Shown here piece after piece: positions 42,680 through 56,404 of a stretch of DNA of 64,000 nucleotides. The stretch covers positions 434,001-498,000 of the forward strand of contig NW_017566996.1 in the NCBI RefSeq assembly GCF_001661265.1, given 5' to 3'. The notes beneath the pieces are model-generated. The model saw only the letters and a program-made list of their open reading frames with translations. It was not told the DNA's origin and did no database searches. The stretch's first letter is position 1; every line of letters starts with the position of its first letter. Both the position numbers and the translations under genes were made by a program. This DNA comes from Saitoella complicata NRRL Y-17804. Its lineage: Eukaryota > Ascomycota > Saitoellomycetes > Saitoellales > Saitoellaceae.

Positions 42680-44318
42680 CTACTCTCCTTCCGGCACTGG
42701 CGTATAGAAATATGCGTGTTTCAGCGCCTCGGCTGCTGGGATGCGAGTTGTTGTGTCGTAATCAAATATTCTGTCAAGTAGGTCCAAGAACCTCTGGTTC
42801 AAACTCGTCTTTGGTGGGATGATGTGCTACGAAACATATCAGCAGCGCTCCATAATAGGTGTCAGAAGGGAAACTCACGTCCAAAGGCTTCACGGCCTTC
42901 ACATACTTTCGGCTTTGCCTTGTCGTATCATCATTGGGATAGTCAAGCTTGCCGTCTCTTCCGAAAAATTTGGACCCATCCTTGGATCTCTGCACCTTGT
43001 CCTTCACACGACTAGGGACCTTTCCACAGATTTGCTCCATCATTGCAAGATGCTCCAGGTTGTCATGAGTCTGGAAGAGAGCTTCTCCCGTGTGGAATTC
43101 AACCAGGATACACCCGATCGACCACATATCGCACGCATAAGACCACCCAGTGCCGAAGATGATTTCGGGTGCTCTGTAATGCCGGGTCGATACCACATTT
43201 GAATGATACTCGTCATCGAAAGTAGCTGACCCAAAATCAATGAGGCGGATTTCCGTATTCAGCAGGATTTTTCTCGTTTTGTAAGCGGATCCACGTTTCG
43301 CTTGATACTGCACTTCCCGGTACTCGCTGTTAACCAGCAAAATATTCTCCGGCTTGAGATCCGTATGGATAAGTCCGAGGGAATGCAGGAAGTTAACTGC
43401 ATCCACCAATTGCTTCCCGAATAACTGGATATGACTTGGCGGAAATGGGATGAACGAATTTAACTTCAAGAAGTCGAAAACGGAGATGCCAAGCAGATCC
43501 GTAACGATGCAAATATGGTTCCGAAAGTCAAAACAATCCCGCAAATGAATGCATCGGTGAAGGTTATCCGGGTCTCGCTCGCGGAGAGTCTTCAGGACCC
43601 TCAACTCAACCTTGCTCGCATCTCGATATTTCTGAACAGCACGAATGACTTTGATCGCCACGTATTTCTGATGTGTACGATCCCAACATTTCACCACCTT
43701 TCCGAATGTCCCCTGACCAAGAATATTCATGATCTTGTATCGAGTCGTCAACGACGCTTGAGCCACCGGGATGTAGTGACCCTCAGTGTCCGTGATGAGT
43801 GTATTTGACGTAACAGGTTCATTGATAGGCCTCACATAGACATCCGTGATCTTCGCTGGTGTAGATGGCGTGTATTGCACTGTGCGCCGTTGTCGTTTTG
43901 GTGCTGGTGGTTGGGGTTGCGGTGCGTAAACCGGAGCAGCCACATACGCAGGATAGTACGCAGCGGTACCACCATTGTAGTATGCCGCCGGATACACAGG
44001 TGCTACCGGCGCAAGATAGCCAACCGGCTGGCGGTAGTATGCGTTCTGTGCTGACTGCAGATATGCATGGTCATCGTACACCGGCTGCCGATACTGCTGC
44101 TGCGACCTCTGCTCCGTCGCCCTCCGTCTCTTCGAAGTTGGATACCGTGGATCCTCTCGATCTGTATATCCATTGCGAGGTGCTTGTGGTGGTGGTGTGT
44201 CGTCTATGACGATCACGTCCGCTGGATTGTTGCCCCCATAGAACAGATCCCAATTAACGGGGGATTCTCGCCTGCGCTTCGACCGCTGCGCTGTTGTCGA
44301 AGCGGAGGTGGTAGACAT
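42680..44318 (-). CDS. KNS1: LAMMER (CLK-type) dual-specificity protein kinase
   Basis: Nuclear LAMMER kinase (yeast Kns1, S. pombe Lkh1), which phosphorylates SR-type splicing factors and, in yeast, Pol III regulators. Exons 42879-44318 and 42680-42826 (intron 52 nt) give 528 residues. A disordered N-terminus with KRRR, SKRRR and PKRQRR nuclear-signal-like clusters contains a Tyr/Pro/Ala-rich run (90-140). Kinase domain: GQGTFGKV 201-208, Lys223, HTDLKPEN 318-325, DFG 361-363, and the signature EHLAMM 422-427. The last exon completes subdomain XI (DYDTTTRIPAAEALKHAYF). Confidence 0.95.
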
Positions 44319-44930
44319 GTATCCAGTTGTTGTTACGGTCGCCAAACTGGTTGAGTATATGGATCAATTGTTCCGATGGACTCAGTACGAGTCCGGTGGT
44401 GTATGCAGATAGAAGTGGCTTACACGTTATCAGCGTTGATCCGTGCAGTTTGAAAGTAAATTCGATAATTGATCCGATCTGAGTGTCCTGGTAACCGGTT
44501 AGGATGCTAGTTTGGGGTCGCCCAGGCTCCGACTAGGTAAACATACTGTCCCAAAGGGTGCCGTTCGTGGTAATACTTGGATAACTGGATGATCTCGCGA
44601 GTACAGAAGCCGGCAATGCTTCTGAGGAATGTATGGATGCTCTGGTAGTTGTACAGTCGTTTCAACGGCGTGCAGGCTGACAAAGCGTCACACAGCCGTC
44701 GGATTTGCGGTTGTCCTCAACTCGGCGGTGCAGCACGGCTATGTCACTCGACGCCCTGCAGCTGACAGCAGACCTCGAAGATCTGGAAAATCATCAGAAG
44801 TATATGTAATAATTTATTATTCTACAAGGTATCCAGTGCGAGGCCCAAAAGCTCCAGTCCTGCCCCATAAACATGATCGTCGCTCGTGAGAACGGGGTAT
44901 CGTAGATCTCCAGTAAATCAATGCGTGCGC
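44319..44930. other. Intergenic between LAMMER kinase and hybrid kinase genes
   Basis: Holds the LAMMER kinase promoter and leader and the 3' flank of the histidine kinase. No other gene seen. Confidence 0.5.
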
Positions 44931-47900
44931 CTACTCTGGTGTATCGCTCCTCTCGCTCGTCGTCTCACTCGTCGATTCACTTGACCTTCTAACCTTTTGA
45001 CTCAACGGTACAACACTTTGCAGCGCAGCTGCAAGTCTTTTGGGTAGAATAGGCTTAGGTATATGATCCTGTGAAGATGTCAGGCTTGGCAAAACACAAA
45101 GGTATTGGATTACGACTGACCTTCATTCCGGCTTTCAAACACTTCTCCTTATCGCTAGACATGGCATTAGCCGTCTGCGAGAAATGTTAGTTCAGCAAGT
45201 TCAATGAACGACTTATTCCGAACCTACCATCGCAACAATTGTAGGCTGTCGCCATGGTTCCGGCCATTTCCGTAGAATTTCTGCCGTTGACTCGTAACCA
45301 TCGAGACGAGGCATTTGCACATCCATCAGTACCACGTCGTACATTTGGCCATCCTTCGCTAGCCTCTCGCATGCTTCCACTGCCTCAAGACCATCTCGTG
45401 CGTGATCAGCCGCGTATCCGAACCGCTTCAGGTGCTGCAGAGCGACCTTCGTATTGATGGGGTTGTCTTCTGCCAAGAGAATCCTCAACGGGTGCTCATC
45501 GCTCAGTAAGCCCTTTACTGCAGGCTTGTTCACACCGCTGGAAGCCATAGTCGCAGGCGCACTGCTAGACCTCTTGGTAGGACTTGGTGTAGACAAGACA
45601 CCCTGGACGGCTTTGATCAAGCGGCTCCTTCGGACAGGCTTGACAAGATAATCAGAGATATTGAGCTTGTGGAAATCGTCCGGGATTGGAGCCCCTACAG
45701 ACGCAAGGAGAATGACTTCCAACGCCGGATCAGCCTTCTTCAAGCTTGAAGCAGTATCTTTGATTTCTTGTGGTTCATTCAGGGCAATGAAGGCTACAGA
45801 GAAGTGACGAGGAGGATGATCTCCAATAGCCCTAACGGCACCATTCACGTCCTTGACCACGTTGGGCCTGAGACCAATCGAGCGCAATGTTGATGATAGA
45901 ATCTCAGGCGACGTCGGGCTCGGGTGAATGATCAAACATCCGTTAGAGGATGGCGCAACACCCTGTACAACCAGATTTTCCTGTTGCTTACCAACGTGGA
46001 ACAATGCCGTAAAGTGGAACGAAGTCCCTTGTCGCTCTTTGCTCTCAACCCAGATGGTGCCGCCCATAAGGTTGACAAGACGCTTAGAAATCGCCAAACC
46101 AAGTCCGCTTCCTCCATACTTCCTCGTAGTCGATGAGTCAACTTGAGAGAAGGACTGGAACAGACGTGCGAATGCAGATTCAGGAATACCAATACCGGTG
46201 TCCTGCACCGTGACCTTCAACCTGTACCGCTGCCCTTGTGGATCTGACGGTAACTCTTCCGCGCCGATACGAATAACAATCGTTCCTTGGTGCGTGAACT
46301 TCACCGCGTTTCCGAGAAGATTGAGAATGACCTGACGGAATCGCGTCATGTCACCAATAATGGTGTCAGGAACGTATTCTCCATCTGTGATGTATCCGAT
46401 ATCAAGACCCTTGTTACTGGCGGGCTCAGCGATGACCTGGAGCGCACTCTCAACGCAGTCACGTAAAGAGAATGGTTCCCGCTCAAGCTCGATCTTCCCT
46501 TGCTCGATCTTAGACCAATCCAAGATTCCATCGATGATGTTCAAAGTCAACGTGGCCGAGTTGTGAATGGTCTCGACGTAATCACGCTGCGTGGTCGATA
46601 AGGGAGAGTCTAACAGGAAGATCGACGCACCGATGACTGCGTTGAAAGGCGTTCTGATTTCGTGTGACATGTTTGCCAGGAAGACACTCTTTTGCACTGT
46701 AGCTTCTTCAGCGGCCTTCTTCGCAAGCTCCATGCTTCTGTAGAGCCTCGCCTTCTCAATAGTGACTGCTGCTTGGGTACACAGGAGATTGAGGACCTCA
46801 AGACGCTGAGACGTAAAGGCGTTAGACGCGTGTCTGTTCTCCAGATACAATACACCCATAGGTTTCAACTGGCTCTGGATAGGCATACACAGCACTGACT
46901 TCGCCCGATTTGCATGGAAGTAACTATCCCTTCCCCAGGTGCTATCGAACTTCACATCGTTGGCACGTTCTCTGACAAGTGTTTCACCAATCCGGCCGGT
47001 GAAGTTAAGCATCGAGAAGGGGCAGACGTCCGTCCTAGTACTGGCAAGCTCGTGGTCCACAATTGTCACGTCTGTCAACAACCCCTTTGTTTCGATATAC
47101 AATTGTCCATCAACGTCGATCAAGGCCAGGACACCGTAATCGGCTCCAGCAGTTTGAAGCACGGACTTCATGAGCGTCAAAATAACATCTTCGAGACGAA
47201 CGCCTTCGGAAATAACCAATGACGCCTTGAGGACGGTTCGCAGATCCAATTCAGAGCCCATGCTCGATGTCTGATCGTCTTTCGTACGGGATGATGTAGA
47301 TGTAGTATCGATATCTTCCTGCGCACCGGAGAAATCTGATGAAACATAAACTTGCTCAGTGAAGAGACTTCCCATATGCCCTCCGGATTGCGATGAAGTA
47401 CTGCGATCCTGCAACGAGGGACGACGTCTGCGCATCACATCGGCCACATGTTTAGTATTCGCTGGAGGAGAACTTGCTGGAAGGCTCGTCTTGCTAGAAA
47501 AGGGTTCAAAATGGATGGTAGGTGAATGGTCGGACATTTGCCTTCCACCTTCACTGACCTGGCCAAGAACCATGCGGTCTAGACTTGCGAAGGCAGTCTT
47601 CTCCGAGGTAGGAGTCATAACAAGCTGACCTTGCGAAAGCAGAGAAAAGCCAACTGAGGTACTGAAATCATCTGACCAGGTCGTAGCGAGGTAGTCAGCT
47701 TTCGCATTGGCACCCCATATGGTGTACAGCCGGTACGCTTCACGAATGTACTGAGTAGACCGGTGTTTCGAGATCGGCCGTAGCCATTTTGCGGCGCGCT
47801 CGTTGTACCATGCAGCATCAGCAATAGAGTTGGATGATGTAGCAGCTGAAATGGCCTGATCGAACAAGTCAAGTGTTTGCAAGTCCTTCCCAGAACATTT

Positions 47901-50900
47901 CGACAATTCAGCGTCAAGGAAGAATAATTTGTGTTGGAACACGCCTGCTGAAGTTACGGCGAATTCCCTAACCCGCTGAACGTATTGCGCCAGACGTCGT
48001 GCTTGGACTTCAGAAAGATCTTCGAGGTCGAGATAGATAGAGATGGCCAGGAACTCGTACATGACCTTGTAGTACGAGCCCATCACCGAAGAGGCCAGCT
48101 CTTCGCATTTCTCTCCAACTTCAAGAGCCAGTTCAGTCTTCTCGAACTGTACCGCCAGGATCATTCGCCAAAGGTAATACACATATGCGTGCGACTGTGA
48201 CTCGCACTGTTCAACTGCGGCAATCTCATCAGCTCCACCAAGAGCTTCGCCTTGAAGAGAGGCCAAATCTGGATTACTGTTGAGACCCCTGAGGTTCAAA
48301 ATGCCTTGTAGCGGGATGTTCATCCAGAGAAGGGCAAGCTTGCTCTTCAACTTTCGCACCAAAGGCGCTGCTGCAAGTAGATTGTTATGTGCCTGCTCCA
48401 GGTTACCACCGGCAAGAGCTGAGAACACAGGGATCTCAACAGCGGCGAACCCGGCGTATGCCAGATCATACGTAGTGAAACTCGTCGAGACACAAAGCTG
48501 AAAGTTGCGAAGTGCTTCACTCAAAGGCTCATGGAAAATAGAGATATGCCCAGCAAAGACCTCGTAGATAGCAGGTGCGATAGAAGGCACCATGGGCTCA
48601 CTCTCCACCAGGGTCACAGACAGCTTACCATAAGCATAACTGCGCACCAGATCATCACCGCCAAACTCGCAGAGAACACAAGCCGCCATTAACAGAGGGT
48701 ATGCACTGTGTGTTGACATACCATGCTCTCTGGAGATAACCAAAGAGGTATAGCATACGCATTCCAGCAAGTCCGGCTTGCCCATGTAGACCGGCAACAC
48801 GATCATTGCCAGGATTTCCTGCACGAGAAGTAAACGCTCATCCGACAATTTCCTCGCTTCACCCATGGCCTGGATCTCTTCCGGTGAAAGCATGATTTGC
48901 GGCCTCAGATTTCTCGCCTGCTCCGCAGCAGCCTCTGGATCAATCGGGATGTGGTACTCAAGGAACGCCAAACCCTGCAGACCACTCTGAATGGAGCCTA
49001 GCAACTCCCCTTGACCCATCTGACAATTGATCTTCGAGATTATGCCCTTTGCTTTATCCGTTGCTGTCCTTCCCCTTTCAGTAGCAATGTCGCATAAAGC
49101 GATGGCTTCCTCGTAGGCCGCTGAAGAGTACAGGGCGTCGGCAAGAGCCATATGCGTCTCAAGGGTCATGTCATACTGATCATCCCATGATGTGGGTTTC
49201 AGCAGACTATGAGCCGTGCGAATGTACTGAAGCGAAGCATCGAATGCAGTCGCCTTACCCGCTTTCATACCAGCCCGAAGATTGAGGTTGATCAGCTCCG
49301 TTCTATCTTCGTCACTGAGGGAATCCAGATCGGCGTTGAGCTGATTAACGATCTCATAGATGAAAGCCTCGACCTGCTCCTCGGAGAAGCACTGTAACAT
49401 ACGCTTACCGATCATCCTGTGAACGGCGGGGCGCTCCTTTGCATCGATGAGGGAGTATGCGGCTTGCTGAACACGATCATGCAAGAACCGGTACGTGATC
49501 GCAGCGCTCCCATCCGGTGCGGTGCCTGACGGCGGACTCACATTCGGTATTGGGCTGATGCTGGACCGTCTATCGCTCGTCGTTAATACCTTCAAGCTAT
49601 TCTGCTCTGCCTTGAGACTGTCATCCAACCACGTTCCCATCGCTCCAGGGATCTTATAGCTCGAGCTCGTAGGCATTACTAATCCGTTTTCTAACGCACC
49701 CCAAAGATCCTTCGCGGTATCCTCAAGCGACCTCTCCGACACGAGTGCAAGCACCGAGAGCTGAAACCGGTTCGTCCCGATACATGCGGCCAACTTAAGA
49801 ACTTCCTGAGTCTCCAAACTGAGGTTCAACATCTGCATGACAAGCAGATCCACAACAGTGGGTGGTAAGTCCTCCGCCTCGATACTCGCCAGATTGAACT
49901 TCCACATCGAAGACTGGAAATCGAAAGAGATATGCCCTTGTCGATGTAACGATTTCAACAACTGGTTCACGAAGAACGCGTTTCCCTTCGTCTTCGCAAA
50001 GACCAACTCGGTCAAAGTCTGCATCTCACGATCATCCGGACTCTGTCGTCGAAGTGTCTCCCCAATGACTGAACGAACACTGTCCATACCCAATGGTCCA
50101 AGCGTCAGCTCCACCAACTGTGTCCCCGCATCTTTCATGAGCCTCAATGCACCGTAAAGGTGGTGGTCAGAATCGACTTCGTTATCACGATAAGCCCCGA
50201 TAATGAGTAAACACCGGTTCTTCGACTCCGCAACAGACGCCGCGATCGACGAAATCAACGCAAGCTCACCAGGCGAACTCCACTGCAAATCATCCAAGAA
50301 CAAAACCAAGCCCTTCCGTGTAAACACCCCAATGAACTTCTGGAATACCGCCTTGAACCGGCTTTCGCGCTCAGCAGGACCGAGTGCGGTCATCGGCTCA
50401 ATCGCATAATTCGGACCTAGAAGTAGTGCGACCTCAGGAATGACATCAACCAAAACCGACGCATCCGTATCGATAGCTCTCAGCACTTCCTTCCGCCATC
50501 TCTCCAAACTCCGCGTACTCTCGCTCAAAACCTGCCTAATCAAATCCTGCAATGCTTGAATTAATGAGAAGAACGGCATGCCACGCTTGTACTGATCGAA
50601 TTTTCCCGTCAGAAAATGGGAACGGTTGGCGACGACGGGACGTTGCATCTCGTTGACGAGTCGTGACTTTCCAACACCAGAATATCCGGATACGATCACC
50701 ACGCATGTACCTCCATTCTTCCGCACACGCTCGTAACAGTCGTTCAGTTTCTCCAGGTCCTTCTCCCTTCCGTATAGCTTCTCTGACACATTGAATTGCG
50801 ATGCCTGATCCGTCAATCCTGCTCTGAAGTCAATAAGTGGTGAGTTTGTCGACAAGCTCTGCAGGAGTAGCGCCAAATCTGACTTCAAGCCGGATGCGGT

Positions 50901-51836
50901 TTGATATCGATCTTCGGCATTTTTCGAAAGAAGCTTCAGGATGACGTCGCTGAGTTCTGGAGGGATGTCGGGGTTGAGTTCGTGGGGTGGAATGACCGGT
51001 GCCGCAATATGCTGGTGAATAATCTCCAGTGAATCCCTTGACCGGAATGGCGGGAACCCAAGACAAGCCTCATATAACACCGCACCGACCGCATAAAAGT
51101 CCGCCCTCGAATCGACACTCCGGTTCATCCTTCCCGTGCATTCAGGGGCAAGATACGGTAGCGGCAGAGACGACTGTCGCAACCCTATTGACGGCGCATC
51201 TTCCCTCTCCAACCTCGAATATGAATCCCATCCAGCCAACCTCGCGTGTCCATCCGGTTTAATGATGATATTCTGTGCCGTGATCGAGCCGTGTGTAATC
51301 TTAAGTGTATGCGCCGCTATCAATGCCGAACATAAATCATCCGCGACCTTCAGCAATGCCGGTATCGTCTCCTTGCTCAACTCCCTCGGTGTGAGATTTG
51401 GTTCCAGAGACAATGGTTCGATTCCTGACCCTTCCGTGATGTATGGTTGTTCGCTGATATGCACTTCCCTCAACGTCTTCATATCCTCGCATTTATAAAT
51501 CAACATCATCCCTCCATCCTGCCCGACATACTCCCACGTAAACGGCTTCAAACAATTCGGTAAGTCCGTCTCCGAGAAATCCGCCCACAATCTCCACTCC
51601 TGCCGTAACCGTGCCAGTGACTCTAAATGAGAACATGGACATACTTTGAGAAACTCCGTCTGTGATCGCGAGACCGAAAATGCCACAAAAGTCTGAATAT
51701 AACCGACGCAGTTGATCAACCGAAGGTTCGTGTATCCGGCGATGTAGGTAACGATGTCATGAGGCAGTGAAACCGGGGTATTTGAGGTGACCGGACTCGT
51801 GGCTATAGTCTTGACGGAGCCTCCATCAGACGACAT
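44931..51836 (-). CDS. Group X hybrid histidine kinase (Ser/Thr kinase-like, AAA, GAF, HisKA, HATPase, receiver)
   Basis: Large stress-sensing phosphorelay kinase of fungal group X, like S. pombe Mak2/Mak3, which feed Ypd1 and the Hog/Sty1 pathway. Exons 45228-51836, 45121-45174 and 44931-45068 (introns 53 and 52 nt) give 2266 residues. A protein-kinase-like domain covers about 40-335; its catalytic loop reads THGSITAQN in place of HRDLKPEN and the DFG is replaced by AGW, so it looks inactive. The P-loop of a large ATPase (SGYSGVGKS) is near 390. The GAF domain is at about 1530-1690. HisKA: phosphoacceptor His1725 in MSHEIRTP; HATPase: NLLGNAVKFTH, DTGIGI, GSGLGLAI. A receiver-like region without Asp comes next, then a real receiver with Asp2172 in LMDVQMP. 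The last two exons supply AMTANAMSSDKEKCLKAGM and the KPI motif. Confidence 0.94.
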
Positions 51837-53095
51837 CGTTTCCCTTTCCACTCGAGGGTCGAGCAGCAGTCCGTCTCGTCTCGTCGTTCAGTAGCGATGC
51901 TGCTCTGGTCTCGAGCTCGGCGTGGTGTGGCTGTTCCAGCCACGGGGATTCAAGAGCTCCAAACGGCCGGCGCGCGTGAATCGGTCGGTACCCCAGGCAG
52001 GCTATGATCGATCGACGAAACACGACGTTGGCAAATGCCGTGCTTTCCAGCCGATTGGATGGGGTCGTTTTGCACCGGAAGGTTAGAGTTCAGTCGGGTC
52101 ACAAACAAATACGGCCCGAGCCTCTCAACGGCGCCGGCTGTGGACGCTACGCTGCTCCCGCGGGCGCTGGTGAGATTGAAGCGAGATCGATATCGACGTC
52201 AGCGGGGCAGACGTCAAAATACCGTAAGCAAAGGATGGGTGTAAAATTTCTTGTATCAAACATCTCATATACTTGAAATTGTCGTCGGCTTCCACGACAC
52301 TTTCGGGGTGTGCGTCCTCGTGTTCCGGAATTCATGCCGTTTGAGACGCCCTGTGAGCCTCGGGGACAACAGTTTTGCCGGCCATCCGGAGGAGTAAGGA
52401 GCTCCGCGACCATGGCAAAACTTCGTCGTAAAGATAGCCATTGGATTTCTCTGTGCATTTGAACGCACAGGAGCCCTCTACGGTATGGGGGTTTCTCAAT
52501 CCAATACTTTCGCGCATGTTGGGCGAGACTGTGCGGATCTACGTATACATACATGTCGAGATTTCCCACGCCCTTGACAATCGTCGATGTCCCGGTAAAG
52601 TGTATCGCCAGCCCAAACGTTCAATGTCATCTGACCTTACTCCGGACTACACTTTACACGCCGCTTTCCGGGCATGCGCATATTGGGTCAACGGGTGAGA
52701 GCAACTTGGAACCGGGAGGTCCGGATTATTCCGCCCTTATGAGAGAACTTGGACTAAGCAGATACAGGACAAGGAAGATGGAAACGTAAGTAAGCATCAG
52801 AAGAGTGATCAATTCTCCTAACAGTGATTTTGTGTGCACGGCCAAACGAAAAAACAAACATTCCCAAACCGAACCCAGCAAACTTAGGCCTCGAATCCCG
52901 GTGTCCCGTAAACAAGAAAAGCAAGAAAAACTCCCAGAATAGTATAGTAAAAAGAAGAAAACCCATGTGAAACCCTAGTAACCGTGAAAGAACCAAACCA
53001 GCGTATATCAGAACCATTGCCAGTGACTCATGGCCTGCGTGCAGACTAGGAGGTGGCAAAACGACCCATCAACTCAGAAGAGATTGAGTGGGTGT
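51837..53095. other. 1.26-kb intergenic region, hybrid-kinase promoter side
   Basis: Upstream of the hybrid kinase and downstream of histone H3. Open frames (for example 52147-52569 minus) show no recognisable domain and overlap others. I see no RNA gene or repeat. Confidence 0.5.
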
Positions 53096-53777
<682 letters not shown>

Positions 53778-54495
53778 TGCTAATGTTGGTTACTGGGGTG
53801 GAGTGGTGTTGTTGAGTCAGAAGGGTTGGGGCGGGGGGATTGCGCGGCTTATATGTGAAAAGGGGGTGAAAGAGCGTCTGGAAAGCGCGCCGAAATGTGG
53901 CCTTATTGCGCAGCGTTGATGCTTCACTGTCAACTCGCGCGTCCGAAGCTCTGGCGGACAATGCACGTGCGGGGAGCGCGACGAAACCGCGAATCGCCGA
54001 GTCGGGAAGCCTTACACTGGAAAGGATCAACATCGAGCACAGTCAAAAGTCCATGGAATCAAACTGAAAAAGAGACGACATTAACGTGATTTTCTTTCAG
54101 GAATGTCACACTTTCTGCGACCTCAAATTCACTCAAGTCACTTCTAGGGTCTCCCCGATTCGGCCAGAGTCTGCCGCATCGGGCAGTTCAAGTACACAAC
54201 TTCCAAAATAGATTTCAACGTTACCGCGCGATCGGCATCACACCAAAAGTTCGTGCACACAACTTCCGCAAACAAAAAACTCTGAGTTCCATCCGATCGT
54301 AGGACCATGGTGACTTCATGACTCCCGTAGCTCCCTTGCCCGGTCCTTTTCTCAATCGTCGTTTTTGCTTCGTGGATAAAAAGAGCGCCCCATCCACTCT
54401 AGCCATCCCATCGATCCATCTTCGCCGGCCAACTCGTCTACCAATGAAGAACCTCCACAGTTTACCTCCAACAAACAACGAGGAGCACAGCAAAG
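53778..54495. other. Upstream region of histone H3
   Basis: Carries the H3 promoter on the minus strand. No histone H4 or other recognisable gene is found here. Confidence 0.5.
53848..53855 (-). promoter_or_regulatory. TATA box, histone H3
   Basis: Minus-strand CATATAAG about 72 bp upstream of the H3 ATG, a plausible TATA element for a strongly transcribed histone gene. Confidence 0.5.
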
Positions 54496-54870
54496 ATGAC
54501 TCACGACTACCCTCACGTTAATATCAACCAGATCGACCACCGCTCCTACTATATCCCCGACTGGCCCCGCGACCGCGAGTACTAGTACACGACCTGCTCT
54601 TTCACTCCCTCGTCCAAATGCCAAGCCACCCATCCTGTCGCCGCAAAGAGGGGGATCACGGACCAGTACGGCAGGAAGATCAAAAAGTCGAACAAAGTGC
54701 CCATGTGTGGTCAGCTGCCACCAAAGTTCAACCGCGCGAAGCCCTGGGCCGAGCCGCAGTATTCCGAGAAGCACGCGAGTCGTGAAGCACGCGAGTTGAA
54801 CACCATCTTCTATGAACCTTGGAAGAATTTGAACTCTTGGTGTACACTTATCCGTGGGAAGATTTGGCGG
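54496..54870 (+). pseudogene. Doubtful small gene with in-frame stop
   Basis: Not recognised. An ATG at 54496 opens a frame (MTHDYPHVNINQ, then YYIPDWPRDREY) that meets TAG at 54583-54585. It stays open beyond this with coding-like sequence (GITDQYGRKIKKSNKVPMCG, FNRAKPWAEPQYSEKH, NTIFYEPWKNL). The ten codons before the stop all end in G or C, like real genes in this window. Options: a decayed gene, a sequencing error, a 69-nt intron (GTTAAT at 54517 or so to TACTAG) that would remove the stop, or chance. The 3' limit is uncertain because the frame runs on into the PEX20 5' region. Confidence 0.3.
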
Positions 54871-55037
54871 GACTTTGGGGGCGCGCAAACCGCAGCTGGC
54901 TGCACACAGCAGCAGTACGCACTCCATGTCTCGGTTGGCACGCAAGCGGAGACCGACCCCGATACACCACCAACAGCATACACCTCCTTCGAAAGCTTGA
55001 TCAAGGATCACTTGAGCAACCAGCAATTGACCCAACG

Positions 55038-56294
55038 ATGGACTCGTTCGCAGCATCTTGCGGCCCTTCAAATCCGCTACAGACACTCTCAAAGCACCAA
55101 CAGCATGATACCTCTCTTCAGCGGGACCGGTTCAACTCGCAGGGTCCAGCAAGTCAACGGCAGTCGTTCAGATCTACGCCGCAGATAGATCCGCAGCTAC
55201 AGCATGAAGCTGAAGCATTTATGCGGGGAGAGCCATTACCGGGACCTGAGCTTGGAATGGGGATGGGAATGGGTATGAGGGGTGTTGGTGCGAGGCCTCA
55301 GGGTGGTGGGATCGGCATGGATGGGTGGGCGGATGACTTTCAGAGACTACAAGTGTCACAGCCAAAAGCACAACCACTTTTTATGGCCGTGAACGGGAAG
55401 GGCAAGGCGGTCATGGGAGGTGGAAGAGGTGGGTGGGGTGCAGAGTTCCTCGCTCAGCGTCGACAAACAGCGCCGCCGCAACCTGCCTCACAAGCATACG
55501 CCGCACAACGAACAGGCATGGGCATGAGCATGGGTTATGCCGGTGTGGGAGGACAGCTCTATCACGAACAAGTACAGCAACAACCCACGATGAACCAACA
55601 AGAACAGGTGAAGCACGACCAAGCCTTAGACCAAGCATTCGCCGAAGCAGAGAAGCATGCTTTCGAGAGTATCAACGTGGAGCAGGACACGATAGAGATC
55701 CAGAAGTGGGATCAGCAAGGTCTTGTGGAGATGTACAGGGACAAGATGGATGAAGTACTCCGGGAGAAGGGGGCGGGCGCGGATCCGCTCGAGGTGTATC
55801 ATCATACGGAGAGTGATATGCTCAATACATTTGCGCCAGAACCCGAACTTGAGACTGCTGCTGAGCAACAGACAGACAAGCCGGTCAACCACAACGACGC
55901 ACTTGCCGCCACCGCTGGCTCTTTACTCGAGAGCCTCAAAGACGAAACAGACGAGAAATTCCAACAATCGAGTTTCATGCAGCTCATGCGCAAACTCCGA
56001 GATGGCGAGGTTCACGTTGAAGGCGACAAGATGGTCGAGACCGTCGAACCCGTCACAACCTATGGACATACAACCCAGGACACGCACTGGCCACATACCA
56101 AAAGCGGTGCATTCACCCCCGTTACAGACGCGGATATCCACCGTGCCGGAAGACTCGAACGGAGCTGGGGCGAAGACCTCGATTTCGAGAAATTCGAGAA
56201 CGAGAATTTCTTTGGGAGGGGCCAGTGGGGTGGAACAGCAGCTGACCCCGGAAACGCAAATAGGTGGGAGAATCCGAATTTCATGGAGGGGTGA
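55038..56294 (+). CDS. PEX20: Peroxin 20 (Pex7 co-receptor)
   Basis: Cytosolic co-receptor that, with Pex7, imports PTS2 proteins into peroxisomes in filamentous fungi. Single exon, 418 residues. The N-terminal CGPSN motif places the conserved Cys at residue 8, the usual mono-ubiquitination site for receptor recycling. Two WxxxF Pex14/Pex13-binding motifs are present (WADDF 97-101, WGAEF 133-137). Gly-Met dipeptide runs occur at 72-80 and 160-166. The Pex7-binding block is at about 311-333 (SSFMQLMRKLRDGEV). The ATG fits the family start; the frame is open upstream but from a non-ATG codon. Convergent with SKI8. Confidence 0.92.
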   Translation: MDSFAASCGPSNPLQTLSKHQQHDTSLQRDRFNSQGPASQRQSFRSTPQIDPQLQHEAEAFMRGEPLPGPELGMGMGMGMRGVGARPQGGGIGMDGWADDFQRLQVSQPKAQPLFMAVNGKGKAVMGGGRGGWGAEFLAQRRQTAPPQPASQAYAAQRTGMGMSMGYAGVGGQLYHEQVQQQPTMNQQEQVKHDQALDQAFAEAEKHAFESINVEQDTIEIQKWDQQGLVEMYRDKMDEVLREKGAGADPLEVYHHTESDMLNTFAPEPELETAAEQQTDKPVNHNDALAATAGSLLESLKDETDEKFQQSSFMQLMRKLRDGEVHVEGDKMVETVEPVTTYGHTTQDTHWPHTKSGAFTPVTDADIHRAGRLERSWGEDLDFEKFENENFFGRGQWGGTAADPGNANRWENPNFMEG

Positions 56295-56404
56295 GCGTAA
56301 TGAGCCGATGTGTACGATGTGTCCGCCGATCGAATGGGAGAGTACGATATAGATACCCAACACCACCAAACCACCAAATGCAATGCAAGTTCTTCTTTAT
56401 CTTT

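Noticed and set aside
52147-52569. Novel gene in the 1.26-kb region beside the hybrid kinase
   Set aside because: The frame lacks domain similarity, has no convincing start context, and overlaps other equally open frames.
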